37,855 nucleotides of DNA from Oscillospiraceae bacterium (GCA_022793095.1 JAAWCD010000010.1:1-37855); one strand, 5' to 3'; shown: positions 7,010-16,532, counted from the first letter of the stretch. Program-made: numbers and translations. The notes: a model not told the origin generated them from the sequence alone.

Positions 7010-8116
7010 TCACATGACCTCAGACACCTTGACCTTCCGGTCCTCCCGCAGGGACAGGGTAGCGGCGTCCGCCGTGGCGATGGCCGCCCGGGCCGCCTCG
7101 CCGGTCAGCAGAGGCTGGAACTCCTCCGGAGCGGGCTCCCCGTGCATGATGCCGTTGAAAAACTTCATCTCATTCTTCATGATGCCGTGGAGCCACAGGG
7201 GCGGCTTCTTGCCCGGATGTCCGTACTGAATCGCGCCGTCCATCTCCGTGCTGTGGTAGATTTGCGTCCGCTGGTCGTCCTCTTCCTGATTTTCGTGGAC
7301 CAGATAATGTTCCTCCCCACCGTCCGCTGTCTTCACAGTCATGCCCACGTTGCACATGTCAATGCGGATGGCTCCCAGGGTGCCCTGGATGAGCACGTAG
7401 TGCTCCGGCCAGTGGAAGGCCGAGCCGTACTCCACCACCGCGTAGGTGCCGTTGCCGAACTCCAGCAGCAGGAAGAGCATGTCGTCCTCGTCGCCGAACC
7501 GCTCCCCCTTGTGGGCCACGTTGCCGCCGGTCATGGTGACCTCCCCGGCGGGGCCCATCAGGAACTGGATGCAGTCCAGCTCGTGAATGTGGTGGTACAG
7601 GTGCCCGCCGGACTTCTCCCGGATTTTCTTCCAGCTGATGGAGGGCTGAGGCTCCTCCCAGCCGTTCCGGGCGGAGTGGCAGTAGAGCACCCGGCCGATC
7701 TTCCCCCCGGCAATCAGCCGCTTGGCGTGGCGCACGCCGCGGAAAAAGTTCATCACATGGCCCGCCATGAAGGTGACGCCGCTCTCCTGGCAGGCCTTCA
7801 CCATCTCGTCACAGTCAGCGTAGCTCAGCGCGATGGGCTTTTCACAGAAGACATGCTTCTTATGCCGGGCGGCGGCGAGCACCGGCTCCTTGTGCAGATA
7901 GTTGGGGGTGGCGACAATCAGAGCGTCCACATCGGGCCGGGCGCACAGGGCGTCCAGGTCCGTTTCCACGCCGCAGCCCAGCTCCTGGGCCACAGACACC
8001 GCGTTTTCCGGGTCCAGAACAGCGGCGATATGAGCGCCCTCCTGCTCCTTCATGATGCGGCCCAGCTCCGCGCCGAAGTAACCGGTGCCTACGATTCCAT
8101 AGCCAATGTTTTTCAT
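7010..8116 (-). CDS. Gfo/Idh/MocA-family oxidoreductase
   Basis: This 368-residue NAD(P)-dependent sugar or polyol dehydrogenase has an N-terminal Rossmann fold with GIVGTGYFG (7-15). CEKPIALS (91-98) holds the conserved Glu-Lys-Pro of the family, and the C-terminal alpha/beta domain contains the expected GGHLYHHIHELDCIQFLMG substrate-site helix. The ATG follows GGGAGGATTTTC. It is the last gene of a four-gene operon with a carbohydrate ABC importer (40 bp behind the second permease), so it probably oxidises the imported sugar, inositol or aminosugar derivative. No glycosidase or kinase is present nearby, so the substrate cannot be named. Confidence 0.9.
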   Translation of the reverse strand: MKNIGYGIVGTGYFGAELGRIMKEQEGAHIAAVLDPENAVSVAQELGCGVETDLDALCARPDVDALIVATPNYLHKEPVLAAARHKKHVFCEKPIALSYADCDEMVKACQESGVTFMAGHVMNFFRGVRHAKRLIAGGKIGRVLYCHSARNGWEEPQPSISWKKIREKSGGHLYHHIHELDCIQFLMGPAGEVTMTGGNVAHKGERFGDEDDMLFLLLEFGNGTYAVVEYGSAFHWPEHYVLIQGTLGAIRIDMCNVGMTVKTADGGEEHYLVHENQEEDDQRTQIYHSTEMDGAIQYGHPGKKPPLWLHGIMKNEMKFFNGIMHGEPAPEEFQPLLTGEAARAAIATADAATLSLREDRKVKVSEVM

Positions 8117-8155
8117 GAAAATCCTCCCAATCTTGAATAGATGGAATACAGGTTT

Positions 8156-9001
8156 TTACTTTACGGAGCCGGACGCCAGCCCGCCGGCGATTTTCTTCTG
8201 GATGAGCATGAAGAAGATGACCGAGGGAATGACCACCATGGCCGAGGCCGCCATCATGACGCCCCAGTCCAGGACCTCCTGGCCCTCCAGGGACTTCAGC
8301 GCCACAGCCACTGTCATCTTTTCGCTGGAATTCATCAGAATCAGCGAGTACAGGAACTCGTTCCAGGCGTTGATGAAGGTGTAAATAGCCACCGCCACCA
8401 GACCCGGCGCCACGATGGGAAGGACCACCCGGCCGAACACCTGGATTTTATTGGCTCCGTCCACCCGGGCCGCCTCCTCGATCTCCAGGGGAACCGTCTG
8501 GAAAAAGCCCACCAGCAGCCAAATCGCGTAGGGCACGGAGAAGGACAGATACACAATCACCAGACCCAGCCGGTTGTTCATCAGTCCCACCTTGCCCATG
8601 ATGATCGAGTAGGGCACTGCCAGCAGAATGGGAGGGAACATATAGGTGGTGATGAGCACCCGCGTCATGATCTTGCCGAACCGGGGGAAGAAGCGCACCA
8701 CGCCGTAGGCCCCCAGCGCGGAAACCAGAATTGCGATCACCGTGGTGGACAGGGCCACCATGATGCTGTTGGCGATGTTGTTTCCAAAGTTGAGCTGCTC
8801 AATCACTGTGCGGTAGTTGTCCAGCGTGAGCACTTTGGGCAGAATGGACGTGGGGTCGCCGGTCATCTCGCCCTTGCCCTTCACCGAGGTGAGCAGGACC
8901 CAGGCCATGGGAAAAATCGCGATGAGGGCCAGAATGGTCAGGTAAATGTAGCTGACCGTGTCGCCAAACCAACCCCGCTTCAACAGGCGCTTGTTCTTCA
9001 T
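8156..9001 (-). CDS. Carbohydrate ABC transporter permease (MalG type)
   Basis: This 281-residue inner-membrane subunit has about six membrane helices. The EAA loop reads EIEEAARVDGANKIQVFGRV, which contacts the ATPase. The start ATG overlaps the stop of the previous permease (TGATG) behind AAAAGGAGGG, so the two are translationally coupled. The importer lacks an ATPase gene here; carbohydrate importers of this class commonly share an MsmK/UgpC-type ATPase encoded elsewhere. Confidence 0.92.
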   Translation of the reverse strand: MKNKRLLKRGWFGDTVSYIYLTILALIAIFPMAWVLLTSVKGKGEMTGDPTSILPKVLTLDNYRTVIEQLNFGNNIANSIMVALSTTVIAILVSALGAYGVVRFFPRFGKIMTRVLITTYMFPPILLAVPYSIIMGKVGLMNNRLGLVIVYLSFSVPYAIWLLVGFFQTVPLEIEEAARVDGANKIQVFGRVVLPIVAPGLVAVAIYTFINAWNEFLYSLILMNSSEKMTVAVALKSLEGQEVLDWGVMMAASAMVVIPSVIFFMLIQKKIAGGLASGSVK

Positions 9002-9894
9002 CAGGCTCCCTCCTTTTCCCACTTGTCCAGAATCTTAAAGTAGAACATACACACAATGAGCAGGAAAATCAGCAGCAGCACCGTCACCGCGGAGGACCGT
9101 CCCAGCTGCTTGAGGCCCCAACCCACATTGTAGGCGTAGATAGGCACGGTCTGGGTCAGGTTGGCCGGACCGCCGCCGGTAATCAGATAAATTGTGTCGA
9201 AGTTGTTGAACACCCAGATGGTACGCAGCACCACCAGCAGGCCAACCACCACCCGGATATGGGGCAGCGTGATGTGAATGAAGGACTGCCAGGGGGTGGC
9301 TCCGTCCAGCTGAGCGGCCTCATACTGGTCCTTGGGCACGGTTTGCAGGGCGGAAAGCACGTTGACCATGATGAGGGGCGCGCCGAACCAGACGTTGATG
9401 AATACCAGAGTGGGGAACACCAGTCCGCCGCTGCTGAAGAACTGAGGAGCTGTCTCGCACAGGCCGAGCTTCACCAGGAAGTTGGGCAGGAACCCGGACA
9501 CGCCGTTGAGAATCCACTTCCAGGACAGGGCGATGACGATGGACGGGAAGGCCCAGGGGATGATGAGAAGGGTGCGGTACGCGCCCTTGCCCCGCCGGAT
9601 GCGCTCCAGGGCCAGAGCGGCGGTGAAGCCGGTCAGAATTTGCCCGGCCAGGGAGGCGATGGTCCACTTGACGCTGGTCAGAAAGGCGGCCCAGAAATCC
9701 GGGTCGGTGAGAATCTTGATGTAGTTGTCAAACCAGATAAACTCATAGGCAGGCTTGATCAGGTGCTTGGAGGTGAAGCTGAAAAACACACTGGACACCA
9801 CAGGGTACAGCAGCAGCAGTCCTACCACCAGCAGCGCTGGCAGGATGAAGGCGAAGCCCGCCAGCTTATCCCGAACGCGGTTGTCTAATTTCAT
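9001..9894 (-). CDS. Carbohydrate ABC transporter permease (MalF/UgpA type)
   Basis: A 297-residue membrane protein with six predicted helices and an EAA-type loop (DQYEAAQLDGATPWQSFIHI). I prefer the ATG at 9894 behind GAGAGGAG; an ATG 18 bases upstream would overlap that ribosome binding site. It pairs with the MalG-type permease downstream and the binding protein upstream. A GC-rich hairpin separates it from the binding-protein gene, which usually allows more binding protein than permease to be made. Confidence 0.92.
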   Translation of the reverse strand: MKLDNRVRDKLAGFAFILPALLVVGLLLLYPVVSSVFFSFTSKHLIKPAYEFIWFDNYIKILTDPDFWAAFLTSVKWTIASLAGQILTGFTAALALERIRRGKGAYRTLLIIPWAFPSIVIALSWKWILNGVSGFLPNFLVKLGLCETAPQFFSSGGLVFPTLVFINVWFGAPLIMVNVLSALQTVPKDQYEAAQLDGATPWQSFIHITLPHIRVVVGLLVVLRTIWVFNNFDTIYLITGGGPANLTQTVPIYAYNVGWGLKQLGRSSAVTVLLLIFLLIVCMFYFKILDKWEKEGA

Positions 9895-9916
9895 GGGGGT
9901 CTCCTCTCTCATAAAT

Positions 9917-9944
9917 CCGGCGGGGGCGGTTCCGCCCCCGCCGG
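9917..9944 (-). terminator. Intercistronic GC-rich hairpin
   Basis: A 12-bp perfect stem, CCGGCGGGGGCG and its complement, with a 4-base loop lies between the binding-protein stop and the first permease. No U-tract follows on the minus strand. It is probably an mRNA-stabilising or partial termination hairpin that sets the binding protein to permease ratio. Confidence 0.7.
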
Positions 9945-9971
9945 CCGGTCAGGCTTGTTGCGCGTGGTTTC

Positions 9972-11390
9972 TCAGCCCAGGGTTTCAAACAGATCGTTCA
10001 GCTTGTCTTCCGCCGCCTTGGCCGCCTGCTCCACAGGCGTATTGTTGATGATGATGTCCTGGAACATGCTCTCAATGACGCCCTGGCTGGTCAGCAGTCC
10101 GGCTTCCGGACGGGGGCCGGACTCCATGCCGATGGCAGTGCCCTCGCCCACGGCCTTGCTGATGACATCCTTGGCGTGGGTGAACTTCTGAACCGTGGGG
10201 TCAGACAGGAAGGCGGGGTCCTCGGCGATCTCCTTCAGCGCGGGCAGCATACCCACGGGGACGGAGAGCAGGAAGGGAACGTAGTTTTCCGGCCGGTAGA
10301 GGTACTTGATGAAGGCCTCGCAGACCTCGGGGTGGGCGGAGTTCTTCCAGATGACCATGGGAATATTGGAGGTCTCATAGCCAACCTGGGGGTCGCCCTT
10401 GTTGATGGTGGGCATGGGAGCGCAGTCGATCTGGTCCAGCAGCTCGGGCGCGTTGGTCTCCACGCCGCCGATCTGGAAGGCGGAGTTGAAGTCAAAGCAG
10501 ATCTTGCCCGTATAGTACAGGGTGGCCTGGTCCAGCACGTTGAAGTTGAGGGAGTCGGTGGGGGAGCAGTCCTTGTAGACCTTGATCCAGTAGTTGATGC
10601 CGTCAATGGCGGCCTGGCTGGTCAGGTTGGCCTTGCCGTCCGCGGTGAGCAGGGTTTCGCCCGCGCTGCGGACATAGAAGTTCAGGAACCGGGTGGCCAT
10701 CATGTCGTTGGTGCCCATGGGAACGGAGGTGCCGAAGGCATTGCCGCCCTCGCCGCCGGAAATCTTCTTGGCGGCGTCGTACAGCTCATCCCAGGTGGTG
10801 GGGACCTCCAGATCGTATTTGTCCAGCAGGCTCTGATGATACCACATGACCTGAGCGTGGGAGTACAGAGGCACCGCGTAGCAGCTGCCGTCCTCCGCGG
10901 TCATCTCGGTCAGGGGCGCCTCATAAAAGCGGTCCCGGCCCATGGAGTCGATCAGATTGTCCATGGGGATGATGGCGTCCGCGTCGATCATCTCCACCAC
11001 GTGGTTGGGCAGGGCAGTGGACATGTCGGGCACGTTGCCGGAGGCCAGGCCGGTGGTCCACTTGGTGTAGAAGTCGGCCCAGGAGAAGGTCTCGATGGTG
11101 ATCTTCACGCCGGGATTCTCCGCCACAAAGGCGTCAGCCGCGGCCTGAATGGTCTCCAGACGGGGACCCTGAGTAAAGGAGTGCCAGAAGGTGATCTCAC
11201 CCTCCAGCGGGGCGGGAGCGTCGGTCCCGCCGCCGGACGCGCCGGAACCGCCAGGGGCGGAGGCCGGGGGATTGGAGGCCGGAGGCGGATTGCTCTGCCC
11301 GCCGTTTCCGCCGCCGCAGGCGGCCAGCAGGGAGACCAGCAGGATGCCGGCAAGGAGCAGGGACAGGGTTCTCTTCATTGCTTTTTTCAT
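9972..11390 (-). CDS. Extracellular sugar-binding lipoprotein of an ABC importer
   Basis: A 472-residue family-1 solute-binding protein. The lipobox LLAAC places the lipidated Cys at 25, followed by a Gly/Pro/Ser-rich tether (26-62). The ligand-binding fold opens with GEITFWHSFTQGPR. The start ATG follows AAAAGGAGGAAATT. It heads the operon with two permeases and a Gfo/Idh dehydrogenase and would deliver sugar to them at the outer membrane face of the cell. The ligand cannot be read from sequence; the neighbour suggests a sugar or cyclitol destined for oxidation. Confidence 0.93.
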   Translation of the reverse strand: MKKAMKRTLSLLLAGILLVSLLAACGGGNGGQSNPPPASNPPASAPGGSGASGGGTDAPAPLEGEITFWHSFTQGPRLETIQAAADAFVAENPGVKITIETFSWADFYTKWTTGLASGNVPDMSTALPNHVVEMIDADAIIPMDNLIDSMGRDRFYEAPLTEMTAEDGSCYAVPLYSHAQVMWYHQSLLDKYDLEVPTTWDELYDAAKKISGGEGGNAFGTSVPMGTNDMMATRFLNFYVRSAGETLLTADGKANLTSQAAIDGINYWIKVYKDCSPTDSLNFNVLDQATLYYTGKICFDFNSAFQIGGVETNAPELLDQIDCAPMPTINKGDPQVGYETSNIPMVIWKNSAHPEVCEAFIKYLYRPENYVPFLLSVPVGMLPALKEIAEDPAFLSDPTVQKFTHAKDVISKAVGEGTAIGMESGPRPEAGLLTSQGVIESMFQDIIINNTPVEQAAKAAEDKLNDLFETLG

Positions 11391-11439
11391 AATTTCCTCC
11401 TTTTGTTCTCGCGGTTTTTTGTTGCTTCTGCTAATTATG

Positions 11440-11465
11440 ATTATAAACAATTTCCCAAAAATCAA
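11440..11465 (-). promoter_or_regulatory. Possible promoter of the sugar ABC operon
   Basis: Minus-strand TATAAT (11440-11445) with TTGATT (11460-11465), but the spacer is only 14 bp, so the true -35 may differ. Just upstream are repeated TTTTGTG motifs around GTGCAC (near 11494-11510) that could be an operator. The other half of this 290-bp divergent intergenic region (11515-11679) shows no clear promoter for the plus-strand gene. Confidence 0.4.
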
Positions 11466-11679
11466 CAGGGCAAGGTTTACCCAAAGGTAGCACAAAACGT
11501 GCACAAAATTGTTTCTTTTTTTAGTTATCTTGCGAAAAGCGGACAATTTGCAGAAACGCTCCCTTCGATTCCATGGCAGATGCCCTGCCGGACGGCGCTG
11601 GGGAACAGCCTGTTTTTTCAGCTTCCTTTCAGTTCCGGGGAGTATTCTGTCAACTGACAAAACCGAAAGGAGACTTCGC

Positions 11680-13620
11680 ATGAAACGTATCTGCACGCTG
11701 CTGCTTTCCCTGACCCTGGTTCTGAGCCTGTGCGCTGGCTATGGCCGGGCGGCGGAAGGCGGCGAAACCCTTCTTGTGCTCTCGGACACTGGCGTGACGG
11801 TGGACGGAGCGGCGGCCTCTGAAAACCCGGAGAGCGCCGTCTATGTGGGCGCGGAAATCATCTATTATCATGACGGAACAGATGAAACCTACGGGGAGGG
11901 CTCGGAGGATGAAAAGCATACTTCCGAGGAGGCCGGGGCCCACACGGTGGTCACCATCACCCAGCCCGGCGTCTACCGGGTGTCCGGCGTTCTGTCCAAG
12001 GGGCAGTTGGCCATCGACTTGGGGGAGGACGCCAAAAGCGACCCCTCCGCTGTGGTCACGCTGATTCTCGACCAGGTGGACATCACCTGCACCGTGGCCC
12101 CGGCGGTCATTTTCTACAACGTCTATGAGTGCGGCTCTGACAGCGCGGAGACCGCCCAGGCCGTGGTGGACACCTCGGCGGCAGGGGCCAACGTGCTTTT
12201 GGCCCCGGGAAGCGTCAACCACGTCACCGGCTCCCATGTGGCCCGCATTTACAAGGAGGGCACCACCAAGAAGCTCCACAAGTACGACGGCGCGTTCTAC
12301 TCGAAAATGTCCATGAACGTCGGCGGGGAGAACGGCGTTGACTCTGGCGAGCTCTACATTACAGCTGACAATGAGGGCTTGGACTCCGAGCTGCATCTGA
12401 CCATCAACGGCGGCAGCATCTACATTGAGTCGCAGGACGACGGCATCAACACCAACGAGGATGGGGTCTCCGTCACCACAGTCAACGGCGGAACGCTCCA
12501 CATCAGCGCGGGCCTGGGAGCGGAAGGGGACGGCATCGACTCCAACGGGTATCTGGTCATCAATGGCGGTACTGTCTGGACCATGGCCAATGAGAAATCG
12601 CCGGACGGCGGCATTGACGCCGACTGTGATATCCTCATCAACGGCGGCAATGTGTACGCTTTCGGCATCCGGAACGACGCCGCCTCCTCCAGTTCTGCCC
12701 AGGTCTATCTGGAGCTGTCCTTTGCCTCCGTGCTGGCGGCTGGAACGGAGGTCCGGGTGACTGACGCCGCGGGAAATCAGACGGCGGCCTTCACCCTGGA
12801 GCGGGCCTGCCAGTCCATCACCCTTTCCCTGGACGGGGATTCCAAGCCCTTTGCGCTGAATGAAACCTACTATGTGTATGTCAACGGCGTCCAGCAGCAG
12901 TACACCGGCAATTCCTTCGGAATGGGCTGGCCTGGCGGCGGTCCAGGCATGGGCGGCAATCCCATGGAGCCGCCGGAAGGAATGGACTGGCCTCCGGAAG
13001 GCTTTCAGCCCGGCGAGGGACGGCCTCAGCCCCCTGAGGGCATGGAGATGTCTCCCGAAGGCATGACACCCCCGGAAGGCATGGAGGGGATGGAACCCCC
13101 TGGGGGCATGATGCCGCCCGGCGGTCCTGGTGGTATGAACGGAGAATCCTCCGGCGAGGCGCTGGTTGCATTTACACCTACGGAAACGCTTCGTTCCTTC
13201 TCCGGCATCCGTGACCGGACCCAGGCGGAACCGGTGTTCCGTGACATCGTAGAGGGGAGCTGGTATGCCGGGGCGGCGGTGTCCGCCGTGTCCAGCGGAC
13301 TGCTCAGCATCACTGGAGATCAGTTCCAGCCGGAAGCGGCTGTCACCGCGGATCTGTTGGGCGGCGGGCTGTCTGGACTGCCGGAGACCGGAAGCCTGAC
13401 CCGCCGGGATCTGGTCAACGCCCTCTGGCAGGCGTCGGACCGTCCGGCCAGCGGGGCGGACCTGTCCAAGTTTGCCGACGGCGGGGAAGAGGACTCCGGC
13501 GCGGTCCGCTGGGCTGTGGAGACGGGGATTCTTCTGGGCCGCGCCGGAGGCGTGCTGGACCTGGACGCGCCCCTCACACGGGCCGAGGCTGCTGTACTCC
13601 TGACCCGCTGGACGGAGTAA
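11680..13620 (+). CDS. Secreted carbohydrate-binding beta-helix protein with SLH repeats (Cthe_2159-like)
   Basis: A 646-residue exported protein. Residues 1-25 form a signal peptide. About 45-380 resembles the Cthe_2159-type carbohydrate-binding domain, a right-handed beta helix, with recurring strands such as ITADNEGLDSELHLTINGG, DDGINTNEDG and GDGIDSNGYLVINGGTV. Residues 420-490 are a Pro/Gly/Met/Glu-rich linker of PPEGM units. The C-terminus contains two SLH-like repeats (VFRDIVEGSWYAGAAVSAV; LTRAEAAVLLTRW), which would hold it to the cell wall. ATG follows AAAGGAGACTTCGC. It probably binds pectin-like or other acidic polysaccharides outside the cell; that is inferred from the family. It is divergent from the sugar importer, which may take up a related product. 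Confidence 0.82.
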   Translation: MKRICTLLLSLTLVLSLCAGYGRAAEGGETLLVLSDTGVTVDGAAASENPESAVYVGAEIIYYHDGTDETYGEGSEDEKHTSEEAGAHTVVTITQPGVYRVSGVLSKGQLAIDLGEDAKSDPSAVVTLILDQVDITCTVAPAVIFYNVYECGSDSAETAQAVVDTSAAGANVLLAPGSVNHVTGSHVARIYKEGTTKKLHKYDGAFYSKMSMNVGGENGVDSGELYITADNEGLDSELHLTINGGSIYIESQDDGINTNEDGVSVTTVNGGTLHISAGLGAEGDGIDSNGYLVINGGTVWTMANEKSPDGGIDADCDILINGGNVYAFGIRNDAASSSSAQVYLELSFASVLAAGTEVRVTDAAGNQTAAFTLERACQSITLSLDGDSKPFALNETYYVYVNGVQQQYTGNSFGMGWPGGGPGMGGNPMEPPEGMDWPPEGFQPGEGRPQPPEGMEMSPEGMTPPEGMEGMEPPGGMMPPGGPGGMNGESSGEALVAFTPTETLRSFSGIRDRTQAEPVFRDIVEGSWYAGAAVSAVSSGLLSITGDQFQPEAAVTADLLGGGLSGLPETGSLTRRDLVNALWQASDRPASGADLSKFADGGEEDSGAVRWAVETGILLGRAGGVLDLDAPLTRAEAAVLLTRWTE

Positions 13621-13663
13621 TTTAGGCCCGCCCTTTTCACAGCGGGCAGGGCAAAGCCCCAAA

Positions 13664-13703
13664 AAACCAGGGCCGGAAAGCGTTCGCTTTCCGGCCCTGG
13701 TTT
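13664..13703. terminator. Bidirectional terminator between convergent genes
   Basis: AAACCAGGGCCGGAAAGCG, loop TTCG, and the complementary arm ending in TTTC: a long stem with A-tract and T-tract on its two sides. It serves the SLH protein gene (+) and cbiN (-), only two bases from the cbiN stop. Confidence 0.88.
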
Positions 13704-13705
13704 CT

Positions 13706-14038
13706 TCACTCTTCCGTCTTCTTCAGCTGATCGGTCCACTTCTTCCGCTCCACCCAGCGGCCCAGGATGAACGCGATGACGCCCACACCGATGCCGGTCT
13801 GTACGCAGAACATCAGGCTCTCCACCTCGCCGGGCAGCTCGCCGCCCAGCGCGGTCTCCAGAACCGGCGTAAACCAAGGCTCATACTCGGTGCCGGTGAC
13901 CTCCGCCACCATGTTACTGCCCGCGTCGTCAGAGCCGCCGAATTCCGCCCCTGGCAGAAGAAACAAGGGGAGGAGCGCAATCAAAAGCGCTGCGGCCAGA
14001 AGCGCGATGACAAGGCCCTTATGGCTTTTCTGCTTCAT
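13706..14038 (-). CDS. cbiN: Cobalt ECF transporter accessory protein CbiN
   Basis: This 110-residue protein has two membrane helices (about 9-29 and 80-97) around an extracytoplasmic loop with GGSDDAGS and EYEPWF. CbiN helps load cobalt into CbiM. Its ATG overlaps the cbiM stop (ATGA), so translation is coupled. It is the last gene of cbiQOMN. Confidence 0.88.
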   Translation of the reverse strand: MKQKSHKGLVIALLAAALLIALLPLFLLPGAEFGGSDDAGSNMVAEVTGTEYEPWFTPVLETALGGELPGEVESLMFCVQTGIGVGVIAFILGRWVERKKWTDQLKKTEE

Positions 14039-14787
14039 GTCTCATTCCCTCCCAGATATCCAATCTCCTTCAGCTCCCTGGCGGCGTAGGTTTCCAGCCC
14101 GATCACAATCACCACGGTCAGGATTCCCTCCACCACGGCCAAGGGAAGCTGGGTCGGGGCGAACACCCCCATAAATTTGACCAGGGAGGCGGCCACGCCG
14201 CCTTCTGCAGCGGGGTAGGTGACGGCCAGCTGAACGCTGGTCACACAGTAGGTAAAAAGGTCGCCGAAAAACGCCGCCAGAAAAACGCTGACCTTCCGGT
14301 CCACCTTGGCCGCCTGAAGCGCCCGGTACAGCCCGTAAGCGGCCAGGGGGCCCGCGATGGCCATGGAAAAGCAATTGGCGCCCAGAGTGGTCAGCCCGCC
14401 GTGGGCCAGCAGAATGGCCTGAAAGACCAATACAATCAGCCCCAGCACGCTTGTGACCGCGGGCCCGAACAGAATGGCACTCAAGCCAGTGCCGGTCATA
14501 TGAGAACAGCTTCCTGTCACAGAGGGGATTTTCAGGGATGAGATCACGAACACAAACGCGCCGCAGAGGGCCAGCATCAAAAGAGTCTGATGCTGCTCAC
14601 CCGCCTTCCGGTTGATGTTCCGCACCCCAAGGACCAGAAAGGGCAGACAGACCGCGCCCCAGACCACACATATGGCGGGCGGCAGGTATCCTTCCATGAT
14701 GTGCATCGCGTTTGCTGATGGAACAAACGCGAAGGCGAGACACAGCACGGTAAACAGCGCGAACCTCTTTTTCTGCGTTTGCGGCAT
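14035..14787 (-). CDS. cbiM: Cobalt ECF transporter substrate-specific component CbiM
   Basis: This 250-residue S-component has a cleavable-looking leader (1-27, ending SANA) followed by MHIMEGYLPP. In this family the new N-terminal Met-His pair and the following residues bind Co(II), and here His29 fits. Several hydrophobic helices follow, with the signature SHMTGTGLSAILFGP near the middle. The gene lies 64 bp after cbiO and overlaps cbiN. A nickel transporter (NikM) is the alternative, but the cobalamin riboswitch upstream favours cobalt. Confidence 0.93.
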   Translation of the reverse strand: MPQTQKKRFALFTVLCLAFAFVPSANAMHIMEGYLPPAICVVWGAVCLPFLVLGVRNINRKAGEQHQTLLMLALCGAFVFVISSLKIPSVTGSCSHMTGTGLSAILFGPAVTSVLGLIVLVFQAILLAHGGLTTLGANCFSMAIAGPLAAYGLYRALQAAKVDRKVSVFLAAFFGDLFTYCVTSVQLAVTYPAAEGGVAASLVKFMGVFAPTQLPLAVVEGILTVVIVIGLETYAARELKEIGYLGGNET

Positions 14788-14851
14788 AGCGCATTCCTCC
14801 TTTTATATTCCGTTCTGAGAATGTTATAGAAAGTGTCGGGCCCAACACACT

Positions 14852-15679
14852 CTACCCGATGTTAGGAAGTCCCCCAAGCAGCGCCTGAACACTGCGGGGA
14901 TAGGCCGCGCCGGTGGAAAGGCCCTTGGCCGCCAGCCCCTCGTAGATGTCCAGCAGCATGGGCCGTTTCAGGCTGGCCTGACGGATCACCGCCCTGTCCT
15001 GGAAGACCCGCAGCGGGTCTCCGTCCGCGATGATCCGCCCGTCGTGAAACACCACCAGCCGTTCCGCCCACCGGTAGGCAAAATCCACGTCGTGGGTGGA
15101 GAGGAGAATCGTCTTTCCCCCGGCGGAGAGCCGGTCCAAAACCTGCTCCAGAAGCTCCGCGTTCAGCGGGTCCAGAGAGGCGGTGGGCTCATCAAAAAGA
15201 ATCAGTTCCGGGCGCATGGCGATCACGTCCGCAATGCTCACCCGCTTTTTCTCTCCGCCGCTTAGGTAGTGGGGCGGCCGGTCCCGGAAGGCGGACAGGT
15301 TCATGTAGTCCAGCGCCTCCTCCACGCGGGCGGCCACCTCGTCCCGTGGCAGCTTTAGGTTCACCGGCCCAAAGGAGACCTCCTCCCGCACGGTGGAGGC
15401 AATGATCTGGTCGTCGGCATTCTGAAACACAATGCTCACATGCCGGCGCAGCTCGTTCACCGTCTTCCGGGTGATTGCCGTGTCACGAAAGCGGATTTCA
15501 CCGCTGTCCGGGCTGAGTACGCCGTTAAGATGGAGGAAGAAGGTGGACTTCCCGGCGCCGTTGGACCCCAGGACCGCAATTTTCTCCCCCTGAGCGATGT
15601 CCATGCTCACGCCGTTGAGGGCCATGCGCTTCTCGCCGTAGGAATAGCGGAGGTCCCGCGCCTGTAAAATCGGATTCAT
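14852..15679 (-). CDS. cbiO: Cobalt ECF transporter ATPase CbiO
   Basis: This 275-residue ABC ATPase has Walker A GSNGAGKST (38-46), a Q-loop at VFQNADDQI, signature LSGGEKKR, Walker B ELILFDEP and the switch His in STHDVDFAY. The ATG at 15679 has GGGGTGA six bases upstream; a GTG three codons earlier is possible and would overlap the cbiQ stop. It drives the CbiQ/CbiM/CbiN complex. The start is the only uncertain point. Confidence 0.94.
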   Translation of the reverse strand: MNPILQARDLRYSYGEKRMALNGVSMDIAQGEKIAVLGSNGAGKSTFFLHLNGVLSPDSGEIRFRDTAITRKTVNELRRHVSIVFQNADDQIIASTVREEVSFGPVNLKLPRDEVAARVEEALDYMNLSAFRDRPPHYLSGGEKKRVSIADVIAMRPELILFDEPTASLDPLNAELLEQVLDRLSAGGKTILLSTHDVDFAYRWAERLVVFHDGRIIADGDPLRVFQDRAVIRQASLKRPMLLDIYEGLAAKGLSTGAAYPRSVQALLGGLPNIG

Positions 15680-15684
15680 TTTGA

Positions 15685-16503
15685 TCACCCCGTCAACCGC
15701 CAGAGTATGGTCAGAAGAACCAGAAAGCCCGCCGCCAGCACAACCTGCGCCGCCCGAACCGGTTTCTGTTCCGTCAGGAACCGAAGCTCCCCGCTGTAGC
15801 AGCGGGAGGCCAGGGCCTGGTAATAGGCATCCCCTTTTTTCAGGGAGACAACCAACAAATTGGACGCCGTTCTGCCAAAGGTGGAGAGGGCCGTCCGGTA
15901 ATCGCAGTATCCCAGCCGGGCGGAGGCCGCTTTTTTCATCCGGCCCTGGGTATCCATCAGAATAAAGATGTAGCGGTAGATCAGGCTCATCAGCTCCACG
16001 ATCACCTTAGGCACATGGACGGCCCGGAGCACCTGAATGATTTCGCTGGCCGGTGTGGACAGGGTAAGCATATACATGGCACTGACTGCGCCGAGGGCCT
16101 TCAGCATGAGATGAAGGCCCTGAAGAAGGCTCTCCCGGGAACTGTACAGGTAGAAAAAGCCCAGGCGCAGGCGGTACTGACCCGCCGGATGGAGGGAAAC
16201 CCCAAAGGCAATGGCAGCGCTGCCCAGAAGCATGAACACAAAGGGGATAGACAGCAGCGGCAGATACCGGCGGCAGGGAAGCCCCCCCAGGCAGACGGTC
16301 ACCCAGGCCATGGCCAGAATGACGGCGGCGGACACCGCCAGGCTGTCATACGCAAGGCACAGAACCAGGCAGGCCATGGAGAAGGCGGCCTTGAAATAGG
16401 GATTCCATCTGCGGATTGCCGAGGCGTAGGCGTAGTAATCAATGGAAAGCACAGCGCCGCTGTGCCGGTGTCCCCGCCCGCGGCGGTGTTTTTGTTCTTC
16501 CAT
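15685..16503 (-). CDS. cbiQ: Cobalt ECF transporter transmembrane component CbiQ
   Basis: This 272-residue T-component couples the ATPase to CbiM. A His/Arg-rich N-terminus (KHRRGRGHRH) leads to IDYYAYASAIRRWNPYFK and then several membrane helices. The C-terminal cytoplasmic coupling helices carry ALASRCYSGE, the conserved Ala-Arg-Gly-like motif of EcfT proteins. The start ATG at 16503 lies behind AGGAGAACGTT; an earlier ATG 21 bases upstream lies before this site. It is the first gene of cbiQOMN and the one directly controlled by the riboswitch terminator. Confidence 0.92.
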   Translation of the reverse strand: MEEQKHRRGRGHRHSGAVLSIDYYAYASAIRRWNPYFKAAFSMACLVLCLAYDSLAVSAAVILAMAWVTVCLGGLPCRRYLPLLSIPFVFMLLGSAAIAFGVSLHPAGQYRLRLGFFYLYSSRESLLQGLHLMLKALGAVSAMYMLTLSTPASEIIQVLRAVHVPKVIVELMSLIYRYIFILMDTQGRMKKAASARLGYCDYRTALSTFGRTASNLLVVSLKKGDAYYQALASRCYSGELRFLTEQKPVRAAQVVLAAGFLVLLTILWRLTG

Positions 16504-16532
16504 AACGTTCTCCTGTGGCCCCAAATCAAAAG